From positions 1 through 20,223 of the forward strand of contig CALEMD010000277.1 of the NCBI GenBank assembly GCA_937902945.1: a stretch of 20,223 bases of DNA, given 5' to 3'. The notes beneath the pieces were generated by a model. It was not told the origin of the DNA. It saw only the letters and a program-made list of their open reading frames with translations, and did no database searches. Below, piece after piece: positions 7,842 to 15,826 of this stretch (its first letter is position 1; each line of letters opens with the position of its first letter). The DNA comes from an uncultured Erysipelotrichaceae bacterium (GTDB lineage: Bacteria > Bacillota_I > Bacilli_A > Erysipelotrichales > Erysipelotrichaceae). Made by a program: the position numbers and the translations under genes.

Positions 7842-7870
7842 TTGCTTTATATGGAGTTCAAAGGTATAAT
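7842..7870 (+). promoter_or_regulatory. Promoter candidate for secA-prfB
   Basis: TTGCTT (7842-7847), a 17-base spacer and a perfect TATAAT (7865-7870), 35 bases before the secA ATG. It gives the secA operon its own transcription apart from the com genes. Confidence 0.55.
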
Positions 7871-7904
7871 TGAACCGCTATTTAATGTGATTAATGGAGG
7901 TCCC

Positions 7905-10271
7905 ATGGCGAATTTTCTTGAAAAACTGTTCAACGAAGACGGAAGACGATTGAATGAAATCGAAAAAATGGTCAAACCGGTTGATGCACTGAAAGATAAA
8001 TACAGAGCAATGAGCGATGATGAACTCAAAGCTGAAACACCGCGTCTGAAGCAGAAAATACAGGACGGATCCTCTCTGGAGGATATTCTTCCTGAGGCTT
8101 TTGCGACTGCTCGGGAAGCATCATACAGAGTCATTGGTGAATTTCCATATTTCTGCCAGCTGGAAGGCGCGGCTGTAATGCAGGGCGGCGATATTGCAGA
8201 AATGAAAACTGGTGAAGGAAAGACACTGACATCCGTCATGGCTGTCTATCTGAATGCGCTGACCGGCAAAGGCGTACACGTTGTTACAGTCAATGAGTAT
8301 CTATCCAAGCGTGACTCGGAATGGATGGGCGAAATCCACAGATGGCTGGGACTGACAGTTGGACTGAACCTCAGACAGCTGACGCCAGTACAGAAAAGAG
8401 ACGCATATAACTGCGATGTCACCTATACGACAAATTCAGAACTGGGATTTGACTATCTGCGTGATAACATGGTTACTCGCAAGGAAGACCGTGTTCAAAG
8501 ACCTCTGAACTTCGCTTTGGTTGATGAAGTTGACTCTATTCTGATTGATGAATCAAGAACGCCTTTGATTATTTCCGGAGGCATGAAGCAGACTGCCAAT
8601 CTGTATCTGCAGGCAGATCGCTTTGCCAAGGCTCTGCATGAAGGCACAGATTTTGAAATTGATCTGAAGGGAAGAACATGTCAGCTGACAGAAGCAGGAG
8701 TTGCTAAAGCTGAGAAGGTTTTCCGCATAGACAATCTGTATAATCTTGAGCATACATCTTTGCTGCATCATATTTATCAGGCTTTAAAAGCAAACTATAT
8801 CATGGGCAAGGACATTGAATATGTTGTCGATGCTGAGAATGATGAGATTGTCATTGTTGATCCAAACACCGGCCGTCTGATGAAAGGCCGCCAATGGAGT
8901 GATGGACTGCATCAGGCAGTAGAGGCAAAAGAAGGCATCTCCATCAAGCAGGAAACAACAACGCTGGCAACGATTACCTATCAGAACTTCTTCCGTCTGT
9001 ATAACAAGCTTGCCGGTATGACCGGTACGGCTAAGACCGAAGAGGAAGAATTCCTTTCCATCTATAACATGCGTGTCTATGAGATTCCAACCAATCGTCC
9101 TGTTATCAGACAGGATTATCCAGACGCAGTATACGGAACCAAGAAGGCTAAGTTTGAAGCTTTAGTCAATGAAGTGAAGGAACGTCATGAAAAGGGACAG
9201 CCGGTATTGGTAGGAACAATTGCCGTTGAGACCTCTGAACTCATCAGCAAGATGCTGAAAGAAAGACATATACCTCATGAAGTGCTGAACGCGAAGAACA
9301 ATGCAAGAGAAGCAGATATCATTGCTCATGCAGGACGCCAGGGGGCAGTGACGATTGCCACAAACATGGCAGGACGCGGAACAGACATTAAGCTTGGCGA
9401 AGGTGTGCGTGAATTGGGCGGCCTTTGTGTTATAGGCAGTGAGCGCCATGAATCAAGACGTATTGATAATCAGTTAAGAGGAAGAAGCGGCCGTCAGGGA
9501 GATCCAGGTGAATCCAGATTCTATGTATCTGTTCAGGATGATCTGATGGTTCGTTTTGGCAGTGAAAGAATGGAATCTCTGTTTGCTCAGCTAGGAGATG
9601 TTCCTATCACTTCCAAGACTGTAACGAAATCTATCGGCAGTGCGCAAAGACGTGTTGAAGGTGTCAACTTTGATGCCCGCAAGACTCTGCTTGATTACGA
9701 TGATGTACTGCGTCAGCAGCGCGAGGTTATGTATGAGCAGCGCAACTATGTGCTCGATCATGATGATGTGCATGAACTAGTCAAAGACATGTTCAAGAGA
9801 GTCATCAGCGATCTGGTTGCTTCTCACGTTGATGCTGAATCAAAGAATCAGGAAGTCAATGCTGAAGAACTGAGAAAGTCGCTGGCTAAACTCGGATTTG
9901 TGAATCCTCCGGAAGAGCAGGAACTGAAGGGCAGATCGACAGAAGAAATTGCAAATATCTGCACAGAACATGCATGGAAGAATTATGAAGATAAGATCGA
10001 ACTTGTTAAGGACAAGGTCCTGCCAGTTGAGAAACAGATGGTGCTGCGCATCATAGACAGAGCATGGGTCGGACATATCGATATGATGAGCAAGCTCAGA
10101 GACGGTATTGGACTGCGCTCCTACGCCCAGGACAATCCTCTGCAGGCTTATGTAACAGAGGGATACCAGATGTTTGAGCAGATGCAGTCGCAGATTGCAC
10201 AGGAAATAGTCACTTTCTGCATGAATGTGAAAGTGGAAATCCACAAGCCGGAAGATGAAGGAGAAAAATAA
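7905..10271 (+). CDS. secA: Preprotein translocase subunit SecA
   Basis: SecA is the ATPase motor that pushes unfolded preproteins through SecYEG. The 788-residue protein starts MANFLEKLF and carries Walker A MKTGEGKT (100-107, Lys106), DEVDSILIDE (Asp207/Glu208), the preprotein cross-linking region, MTGTAKTEEEEF, motif V-VI NMAGRGTDIKLG and RQGDPGESRF, and the helical scaffold ending GIGLRSYAQDNPLQAY. The C-terminus stops soon after that domain (VEIHKPEDEGEK), so the zinc-binding CxCxSG tail seen in many SecA proteins is absent. The ATG at 7905 has TGGAGG (7895-7900) 4 bases upstream; an in-frame ATG at 7842 would lie inside the promoter. Its stop overlaps the prfB start (TAATG). Confidence 0.97.
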   Translation: MANFLEKLFNEDGRRLNEIEKMVKPVDALKDKYRAMSDDELKAETPRLKQKIQDGSSLEDILPEAFATAREASYRVIGEFPYFCQLEGAAVMQGGDIAEMKTGEGKTLTSVMAVYLNALTGKGVHVVTVNEYLSKRDSEWMGEIHRWLGLTVGLNLRQLTPVQKRDAYNCDVTYTTNSELGFDYLRDNMVTRKEDRVQRPLNFALVDEVDSILIDESRTPLIISGGMKQTANLYLQADRFAKALHEGTDFEIDLKGRTCQLTEAGVAKAEKVFRIDNLYNLEHTSLLHHIYQALKANYIMGKDIEYVVDAENDEIVIVDPNTGRLMKGRQWSDGLHQAVEAKEGISIKQETTTLATITYQNFFRLYNKLAGMTGTAKTEEEEFLSIYNMRVYEIPTNRPVIRQDYPDAVYGTKKAKFEALVNEVKERHEKGQPVLVGTIAVETSELISKMLKERHIPHEVLNAKNNAREADIIAHAGRQGAVTIATNMAGRGTDIKLGEGVRELGGLCVIGSERHESRRIDNQLRGRSGRQGDPGESRFYVSVQDDLMVRFGSERMESLFAQLGDVPITSKTVTKSIGSAQRRVEGVNFDARKTLLDYDDVLRQQREVMYEQRNYVLDHDDVHELVKDMFKRVISDLVASHVDAESKNQEVNAEELRKSLAKLGFVNPPEEQELKGRSTEEIANICTEHAWKNYEDKIELVKDKVLPVEKQMVLRIIDRAWVGHIDMMSKLRDGIGLRSYAQDNPLQAYVTEGYQMFEQMQSQIAQEIVTFCMNVKVEIHKPEDEGEK

Positions 10272-11372
10272 TGGAATTGTATGAAATGAAGCAGGAAACC
10301 GCAAAGTGCCAGGCAAAATTGGACCAGCTTGGCCAATCTCTTTGACTTCGCGTCTAAAGAGAAAGAAACAGAAAAAAATGAAGCACTGATGGCGGCAGAA
10401 AACTTCTGGACTGATCAGAAGAAAGCACAGAGCATCATACGGGCCACCAATGCAATGAAGTCTTTGAAAGAAAACTTTGATCATCTGACACATACTTTCA
10501 GCGATCTGTCGGAAAGCATTCAGGAACTCAGCGGAAACTTTGATCAGGATCTTGCGGAGATGACAGAAGATGAATACAAGGAAGCACTGAAGGCTTTTGA
10601 AAAATACGAGATTCAGGTTCTTCTTTCCCACCAGTATGACCAGCATAATGCCATACTGGAAATCCATCCGGGAGCCGGCGGAACAGAGGCTATGGACTGG
10701 GCGGGGATGCTGTATCGCATGTACTGCCGCTGGGCCGAAAGAAAAGGATACAAAGTAACAGTGCTGAACTATCTTGAAGGAGAAGAAGCAGGTGTCAAGA
10801 GCTGCAGTATTCTGATTGAAGGACCGATGGTCTATGGCTATCTGAAAGCAGAAAACGGAGTTCATAGACTTGTTCGTATTTCTCCATTTGATTCTGCTGC
10901 GAGAAGACATACATCCTTTGCGTCAGTAGAGGTCATACCGCAATTTGAAGATGACATGGATATAACCATTGATGACCGCGACCTAGAAGTAGTTACCATG
11001 CGTGCATCCGGCGCCGGCGGTCAGCATATCAACAAGACCGACAGTGCTGTCCGCATGACCCATATTCCTACAGGATTTGTTGTTACATGTCAGACAGAAC
11101 GTTCACAGATACAGAATCGTGAAAGATGCATCAATATGCTGAAATCAAAACTGTATCAGCTGAAGATCGAAGAGAATGAAAAGAAGATGAATGACATCAA
11201 GGGTGTACAGAAGGCTATTGAGTGGGGATCACAGATACGTTCTTACGTATTCTGCCCATATACAATGGTCAAGGATCTTCGCACAGGATATGAAGTAGGA
11301 AATATTCAGAGTGTCATGGATGGTGATATTGATGATTTCATCTTTACCTATCTGCGTTCAGAGATACAGTAA
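10271..11372 (+). CDS. prfB: Peptide chain release factor 2 with programmed +1 frameshift (join 10271-10342, 10344-11372)
   Basis: RF2 ends translation at UGA and UAA. Codons from the ATG at 10271 run 24 residues to CTT followed by an in-frame TGA (10343-10345); skipping one T at 10343 reads GAC next and continues in frame to 11372, giving 366 residues. This is the autoregulatory recoding of prfB: low RF2 lets the ribosome slip at CUU-UGA-C. The body has SPF (RISPFDSAARRHTS), the RF2 codon-recognition motif, and the catalytic GAGGQHINKTDSAVR. The ATG overlaps the secA stop and has GAAGGAG just before it. A start at 10329, in the shifted frame only, would lose the N-terminal helix and is wrong. 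I see no AGGGGG-like stimulator before the slip site, which reads GGCCAATCTCTT. Confidence 0.95.
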
Positions 11373-12277
11373 TGAAAAAGACAGTTGACTGCACTGCTGA
11401 GGCAGCAGATCTTGAAAAGAATGGGACTGTATCCGTCAAGACTCTGCTTGAGAAGAAACTGCAGCTGACAAGACGTCAGATATCCCGTCTGAAGTTCACA
11501 GATGGATTATCCGTCAATGGCATGAAAGTATATGTATGTGATCGTCTTGAACCTGGAGATGTTCTGCATATTGAATTCAATGAAGAGGAAACCGGCATAT
11601 GTGCACAAGGCACTTCTATGCCGGTTATTCTTTATGAAGATGAGGATCTTGTCATAGTGAATAAACCAGCCGGCATTCCTGTGCATCCGGTGCATGGCCA
11701 TCAAGATGATACACTCGGAAGCATTCTGCAGAGATACTATGCGGCAAAGCATCAGTCATTGATTATCCGTCCGGTAGGACGGCTTGATAAGGATGTGACC
11801 GGTGTTATGGTCTATGCGAAGAATCAGGTGTCTGCGGCAAGACTGAATATGCAGAGACAGTCGGGCGCATTGAAAAAGACATATCTGGCAGAGGGACAGG
11901 GAGAAGCAGAAGAAAAGACCGGCATCTATACCGATCATATTTTCAGAATTGAAGGAAACAGACAAAGAGAGATTTCTGAGAAGGGAAGCTTATGCATACT
12001 GCATTATGAGGTTCTGTCTGCTGGCATGATGGATTGCCTGCCGTTTATTCTTATGAAGATACAGATTGAGACAGGACGTACGCATCAGATCCGTGCGCAG
12101 ATGGCGCATCACGGGCATCCGTTATTTGGAGATGAACTATATGGCGGTTATTGCATAAGCATGATTCGCCCTGCTTTGCATTGCATGCATATATCCTTGC
12201 ATCAGCCGTTTACGGATAAAATCATTGAGGCAGAAGCACCTGTCCCGGAAGATATGCAGTGCTTCATTGATCACTGA
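11372..12277 (+). CDS. RluA/RluD-family ribosomal pseudouridine synthase
   Basis: This enzyme turns specific uridines in RNA, most likely 23S rRNA, into pseudouridine. The 301-residue protein has an N-terminal S4-like RNA-binding segment (about 20-70, LTRRQISRLKF), then the catalytic domain with IVNKPAGIPVHP (about 94-106), the active-site block GRLDKDVTG (catalytic Asp139) and the late GRTHQIRAQMAHHGHPLFGDELYGG region, all in the RluA/RluD order. The exact target uridine cannot be read from sequence. The start overlaps the prfB stop (TAATG), so translation is coupled. The 3' end overlaps the convergent amylase gene by 14 bases and no terminator separates them. Confidence 0.92.
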   Translation: MKKTVDCTAEAADLEKNGTVSVKTLLEKKLQLTRRQISRLKFTDGLSVNGMKVYVCDRLEPGDVLHIEFNEEETGICAQGTSMPVILYEDEDLVIVNKPAGIPVHPVHGHQDDTLGSILQRYYAAKHQSLIIRPVGRLDKDVTGVMVYAKNQVSAARLNMQRQSGALKKTYLAEGQGEAEEKTGIYTDHIFRIEGNRQREISEKGSLCILHYEVLSAGMMDCLPFILMKIQIETGRTHQIRAQMAHHGHPLFGDELYGGYCISMIRPALHCMHISLHQPFTDKIIEAEAPVPEDMQCFIDH

Positions 12278-13580
12278 ATGAACTGTAAAAGAAGGAAGCA
12301 CTCTTGCCAGGCATATTCAATGGTTCTGAGGCAGAGTGAGATTCATTGGTGATTGGATTGATGGCTGAATCCATGCCTATTTCAAATGGCATGGTACAAG
12401 GTTCATCGGCAATGTTCAGCGCAAGGACCATCTGTTCATGATCGTTTCTGCGTCTGAACAGCAATTGCTTATTCTGCACATATAGATTTGCATAATCTCC
12501 ATCAGACAGGACTTTGTATTTCTTCCTGAGAGATGCGAAATCTGCAATGAAACTGCATAGATCATTCCATTGCGGTTTTTCAATATCCGGTCTTAAACCG
12601 GCATCGCTGCCGTTTTCTTTTCTGCCTTCAATGCCCCATTCACTGCCATAATAAATACAGGGAATGCCTGGCATTGCAAATAGCAGTGCATAGCTTAGAA
12701 CCAGATCTTTCTGATCATTCAATACAGATGCGAGTCTGTCGATATCGTGATTATCCGCAAATGAGAAAAGCGGAAGTCCGGTATACAGACACCACTGCTC
12801 TGATCCAAACTGCCGATTCAAAGAATAGCTGATTTCAAATAGATTGTGTGTATTCATGCTGGAGGACAGTCCCTTGCAGCATTCATAGTTGGTGGCACTG
12901 TCCAGCATTTCCTGATTGACAATGCTTTTATAGTCGCCATGAATCATTTCTCCCAGCAGAAAGAAATCGGGATTCTGTTCTTTCACATGCTGGTGCAGTT
13001 CTTTCATGAACTGCGGATTCAGACAGTAGGCAACATCCAGCCGCAGACCATCAATATGAAACTGAGATATCCATTGATCTACGCATTCAAACAGGTATTC
13101 TTTAACCTGATCGTTATAGAGATTCAGTTTTACCAGTTCTTCATGACCTTCCCAGCAGTCATAGCGGAAGCCGTCCTGATGATTGACATCATTGAAATCA
13201 ATATTGAACCAGTCTTTATAGGCTGAGTTCTGTCGATTCTGCAGCACATCCTGAAAAGCCCAGAAGCCTCTGCCGACATGATTGAATACGCCATCTAAAA
13301 CAATCGATATCCCATTGGCATGAAGATCATTGCATAGATCCGCGAAGTCCTCATTGTCACCTAGACGGCAGTCAATCTTGGTATAGTCTCTTGTGTCATA
13401 GCCATGTCTGTCGCTTTCAAAGAGCGGTGAGAAGTAGATAGCAGTAATGCCGAGTTTTATTAGATGCGGAATCCAATTCCGTATCCTTCTGATACGATGT
13501 TCTAGGACACCGTCATTCTCCTCTGGACATCCGCACATGCCCAGGGGATATATCTGATAAAAAACCTGATTGAAATCCAT
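12264..13580 (-). CDS. GH13 alpha-amylase-family glycosidase (cytosolic, maltogenic/neopullulanase-like)
   Basis: This 438-residue protein has a TIM-barrel glycosidase core and no signal peptide, so it probably acts on maltodextrins or similar alpha-glucans inside the cell. Conserved GH13 regions appear in order: DGVFNHVG (region I, 96-103), GLRLDVAY with the nucleophile Asp182 (region II), LLGEMIHG with the acid/base Glu211 (region III) and FADNHDIDR with Asp279 (region IV). All three catalytic acids are present. It is shorter than most neopullulanases and lacks their N-terminal starch-binding domain; a small C-terminal beta domain follows the barrel. Its ATG overlaps the stop of the upstream NudC-like gene (TGATG), so the two are coupled. 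The exact substrate cannot be told. Confidence 0.9.
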   Translation of the reverse strand: MDFNQVFYQIYPLGMCGCPEENDGVLEHRIRRIRNWIPHLIKLGITAIYFSPLFESDRHGYDTRDYTKIDCRLGDNEDFADLCNDLHANGISIVLDGVFNHVGRGFWAFQDVLQNRQNSAYKDWFNIDFNDVNHQDGFRYDCWEGHEELVKLNLYNDQVKEYLFECVDQWISQFHIDGLRLDVAYCLNPQFMKELHQHVKEQNPDFFLLGEMIHGDYKSIVNQEMLDSATNYECCKGLSSSMNTHNLFEISYSLNRQFGSEQWCLYTGLPLFSFADNHDIDRLASVLNDQKDLVLSYALLFAMPGIPCIYYGSEWGIEGRKENGSDAGLRPDIEKPQWNDLCSFIADFASLRKKYKVLSDGDYANLYVQNKQLLFRRRNDHEQMVLALNIADEPCTMPFEIGMDSAINPITNESHSASEPLNMPGKSASFFYSSFSDQ

Positions 13581-14383
13581 CAGTGAACCAATCCTTTCTG
13601 AAATACTTCGATCATTTCGTGTGTAAGGGAACTGTCATCTGCAGTATCAATTGCATCGGTTCTGCTTTTCCATTCTGCGGTTTTCAATTCATTGCGATCA
13701 AGATGGATCTGGCTGCTTCCGCTAACATGACAGAAGAACCCAAACAGCAGTGAGGAAGAGAAGGGCCAAGGCTGGGAACGATAGTAGACGATATCTGATA
13801 CGTCGAGCCCGGTTTCTTCTTTGACTTCTCTTTTTACTGTTTCTTCAATGGTTTCACCTGCTTCTGCATAGCCTGCGACAAGTGCATCATGACTGTAGCT
13901 GCTGTGCTGAGCAGAATACCTTGTGACTAGAATGCGGCCGTTATGTATAACGCCTACAATCACGGCAGGACTCAGGGTTGGATAGATCAGCCGATTGCAT
14001 GCATCGCAGCGCAATGCTCTTTCCTGCATATCCATATGCATCAGTTTGCCATCATGCCCACAGTATTGATTGGCATCAATCCATGTATACAGCTGCCATG
14101 CCAGTATCGCCGCAAAGCCAAGCCAGCGCGGTTCGTATGTTCTCAGCTGCTGCAGAGAGAGACATATATGATCAATGCTGCTCAGATCAGCAAGATAGAA
14201 GGAAAGACTCCCTGTTTCAAACAGATAGGTACAATGTACAGAATCACAGATATCTCTGTACTCGAAAAAAGACCGGTCTTTTCTGACCAGTACCTGTTTA
14301 TTCTGAAAAGAAAAAATGATATCATTCAGCCCCGGTTCATGCGGGTGATAAGGTTTTAAACTGTAAAATGTGTCATGAATCAT
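13580..14383 (-). CDS. nudC: NudC-like NAD(+)/NADH pyrophosphatase (Nudix hydrolase)
   Basis: NudC splits NADH to NMNH and AMP and can remove NAD caps from RNA. This 267-residue protein has a loosely conserved N-terminal domain, a zinc-ribbon segment (about 108-135), a complete Nudix box (171-193: GYAEAGETIEE followed by REVKEETGL) and SQPWPF (203-208), the signature that marks the NADH subfamily. In the ribbon the second pair CDAC (126-129) is intact but the first reads CGHD, so one usual cysteine is Asp111. Start: ATG at 14383 with AAGGAG (14393-14388) just upstream and a good promoter beyond it. It is coupled through TGATG to the amylase-family gene. Confidence 0.88.
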   Translation of the reverse strand: MIHDTFYSLKPYHPHEPGLNDIIFSFQNKQVLVRKDRSFFEYRDICDSVHCTYLFETGSLSFYLADLSSIDHICLSLQQLRTYEPRWLGFAAILAWQLYTWIDANQYCGHDGKLMHMDMQERALRCDACNRLIYPTLSPAVIVGVIHNGRILVTRYSAQHSSYSHDALVAGYAEAGETIEETVKREVKEETGLDVSDIVYYRSQPWPFSSSLLFGFFCHVSGSSQIHLDRNELKTAEWKSRTDAIDTADDSSLTHEMIEVFQKGLVH

Positions 14384-14429
14384 AGCGCTCCTTGTTCAGT
14401 AACATCTGTATCAATGCCCCAACATTAAA

Positions 14430-14458
14430 ATTATATGACAGTTATCAGGAAATGAAAA
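14430..14458 (-). promoter_or_regulatory. Promoter candidate for nudC-amylase operon
   Basis: On the minus strand TTTTCA (14458-14453), a 17-base spacer and perfect TATAAT (14435-14430), leaving a leader of roughly 40 bases before the nudC ATG. Confidence 0.6.
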
Positions 14459-14480
14459 GACTGGTTAAAACCTAGGCATC

Positions 14481-14489
14481 TGCTATATT
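14481..14489 (+). promoter_or_regulatory. Extended -10 element, divergent from the nudC promoter
   Basis: TGCTATATT reads as TGn plus a near-consensus -10; the matching -35 (CTGGTT, 14461-14466) is weak. It points into the gene-free stretch that ends at the hairpin at 14840-14901. Confidence 0.35.
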
Positions 14490-14840
14490 GATGGTGAAGA
14501 GATACCAACCGGTATTAGAAAGGAGGATCTCTGAAACACATATGAAGAAGGTATTGCTGGAATATTAGTATGAGTTTTCTTCAGATATGCAGAAAAGCTG
14601 AGGGAAACGTACACAGTATCAGGCATCTGCATCATCAGGAAAGTGGAAGTCTGCATGAGGACAGACCAATGGACAGTAATAGTTAAAAACTGAATAGCAA
14701 ACGTCATGCAGCGGAAAAGAAGTGCTGCTGCAATATAATGGAATGCAATATTCCAGGGCTGAAGAAAAAAACAGTCCATAAAGAAGAATTGTTCCTATTG
14801 TTTCATTGACATCTGAACAGTACGGAAAAATAGAAACATA
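14490..14840 (+). other. Gene-free stretch; possible non-coding RNA, function unknown
   Basis: The gap between nudC and the MBL hydrolase is 517 bases (14384-14900), the longest in the window. I find no convincing gene in it: the plus strand offers only tiny frames (for example 14570-14686, 38 codons, no ribosome binding site) and the minus frame 14483-14779 has no family features. The plus strand is purine-rich. It contains small hairpins: AGAG (14498-14501)/CTCT (14529-14532) enclosing ATACC/GGTAT around AACC, with AGGAGG in the 3' bulge; and TGCAGC/GCTGCA near 14707-14732. With an extended -10 at one end and a large terminator-like hairpin at the other, a plus-strand RNA is possible. It does not match tmRNA, RNase P or SRP RNA by eye. 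Confidence 0.3.
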
Positions 14841-14901
14841 AGGGGCTTCGCAAAAGTCAGATCAGAGGGTGATTCCGCAGGATCTGAAACGAAGCCCTTT
14901 T
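14840..14901. terminator. Large two-part hairpin, probable bidirectional terminator
   Basis: GGGCTTCG (14843-14850) pairs with CGAAGCCC (14890-14897), extended outward by A-T/G-T pairs; inside, TCAGATC (14857-14863) pairs with GATCTGA (14881-14887). TTTT follows on the plus strand. On the minus strand it begins right at the stop of the MBL hydrolase gene and is followed by a looser T-rich stretch. Confidence 0.7.
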
Positions 14902-15686
14902 CATTTGAGAATTTTCTTATAGGAATAGCGGATCTGCGGAAGGACATCTTCCGAAGGGATGCATGATAGCTTGGGATCAAGCGTATGATTATTTGCGCCG
15001 GCCATCAATTCCTCAGCCAGATCCCATATGCGCTGTACCTGAGAAGCAGTCTGTGCTTCATTGCTATGCCCATCCCATCCTGTATAGCCGAGTTTCAGCA
15101 TATTGAGTATCTGTCTAGCACCTACCTGCCATGTCTTTAGGCCTGTGCATCCAGGCAGATGCATCCATAAGCTTGGATTGCAGTCATCACCTGTGAATAT
15201 GAGTTTCTGAAAACTGTCAATGAAAGCCATGGAACCTTTTGTGTGTCCAGGCACTGCCATGGCCTGAATCACTCTGTCACCTAGATCAAATATCTGACCG
15301 TTCTCAATCGGATGACGATTCGAGTGAGAGAAAAGAGGAGGCATCTCTGGATTCTTGATCTTCGCACCTTGGATCATGACACGGCTGAAGATCGGCAGAC
15401 TGAATATGGAATATGTCAGATCGAAATCATCTTTGGAAACGCTGTAATCGGTAAAATGATAGATGCCTCCGGCATGATCTGGATGCATATGCGTCAGAAC
15501 CACTTCCACAGGAAGAGAAGTGATTTCTGAAACTGCATCTTTCAGATTTCCGAGTCCGCATCCGGTATCAATCAGCAGGGCTTTCTTTGTGCCGATTGCA
15601 AGATAGCAGTTGACCATACCTGCTTCGCTGATTCTCCATGTGTTTTCACTGATCAGCGATGCTGAATGAAATGATTGCTTTTCCAT
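14901..15686 (-). CDS. Metallo-beta-lactamase-fold hydrolase
   Basis: This 261-residue enzyme has the MBL signature THMHPDHAGG (His66, His68, Asp70, His71), a later GHTKGS histidine, the bridging Asp in FTGDDC and a distal GHSN histidine, so the two-metal site looks complete. The family includes glyoxalase II-type thioesterases, lactonases and phosphodiesterases; nothing here fixes the substrate, and no extra domain is visible. The ATG at 15686 is preferred to one at 15740 because GGAGA (15697-15693) stands 6 bases before it, and the extra N-terminal residues have no family match. It is divergent from the Xaa-Pro peptidase gene and ends at the large hairpin terminator. Confidence 0.88.
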   Translation of the reverse strand: MEKQSFHSASLISENTWRISEAGMVNCYLAIGTKKALLIDTGCGLGNLKDAVSEITSLPVEVVLTHMHPDHAGGIYHFTDYSVSKDDFDLTYSIFSLPIFSRVMIQGAKIKNPEMPPLFSHSNRHPIENGQIFDLGDRVIQAMAVPGHTKGSMAFIDSFQKLIFTGDDCNPSLWMHLPGCTGLKTWQVGARQILNMLKLGYTGWDGHSNEAQTASQVQRIWDLAEELMAGANNHTLDPKLSCIPSEDVLPQIRYSYKKILK

Positions 15687-15778
15687 AACTGTTCTCCGTT
15701 CATTACCATCATACACTTGCATATAAGAGAAACAGGGCATATTTCATTTCCTTTTCACATGTTTTGCGAGGCAAAGGC

Positions 15779-15804
15779 ATATACGCTTTGAAAATTTCGT
15801 ATAT
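15779..15804. repeat. Inverted repeat overlapping the Xaa-Pro peptidase promoter (possible operator)
   Basis: ATATACG (15779-15785) and CGTATAT (15798-15804) are perfect 7-base inverted arms 12 bases apart, with centres 19 bases apart, about two helical turns. The left arm covers the expected -35 position and the right arm overlaps the -10. A second small inverted repeat, TTTGC-GAG-GCAAA, lies at 15763-15775. Confidence 0.4.
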
Positions 15805-15807
15805 AAT
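15802..15807 (+). promoter_or_regulatory. -10 element for the Xaa-Pro aminopeptidase operon
   Basis: Perfect TATAAT 20 bases before the ATG, just ahead of the very strong ribosome binding site AGGAGGTGA (15812-15820). No recognisable -35 lies at 17 bases (ATATAC), which suggests an activator or a repressor-controlled promoter; the leader would be very short. Confidence 0.5.
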
Positions 15808-15826
15808 TTACAGGAGGTGAAATTTT

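Noticed and set aside
9840..10910. Long 356-codon open frame on the minus strand
   Set aside because: It lies antisense across secA and prfB, both certain genes, shows no family motif and has the Phe/Leu/Cys-rich bias of an antisense shadow.
10329..11372. prfB starting at 10329 in a single frame
   Set aside because: It ignores the CTT-TGA-C recoding site and the well-placed ribosome binding site and ATG at 10271 that overlap the secA stop.
14542..14568. Tiny frame MKKVLLEY after AGGAGG
   Set aside because: Spacing of 15 bases from the AGGAGG is too long and eight codons cannot be supported as a gene.
14474..14630. Repeated AGGCATCTGC (about 14474 and 14620)
   Set aside because: A ten-base direct repeat with no further copies noticed and no extended similarity; likely chance.
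14483..14779. 98-codon hydrophobic frame on the minus strand in the gene-free gap
   Set aside because: Its hydrophobicity follows from the purine-rich opposite strand, the ribosome binding site is poor and it runs into the divergent promoter region; no recognisable domain.
14864..14880. T-box-like string AGGGTGATTCCGC inside the hairpin
   Set aside because: The T-box core needs TGGN and ACCGCG; this has several mismatches, lies in the hairpin loop rather than before the terminator, and no plus-strand gene follows within 900 bases.
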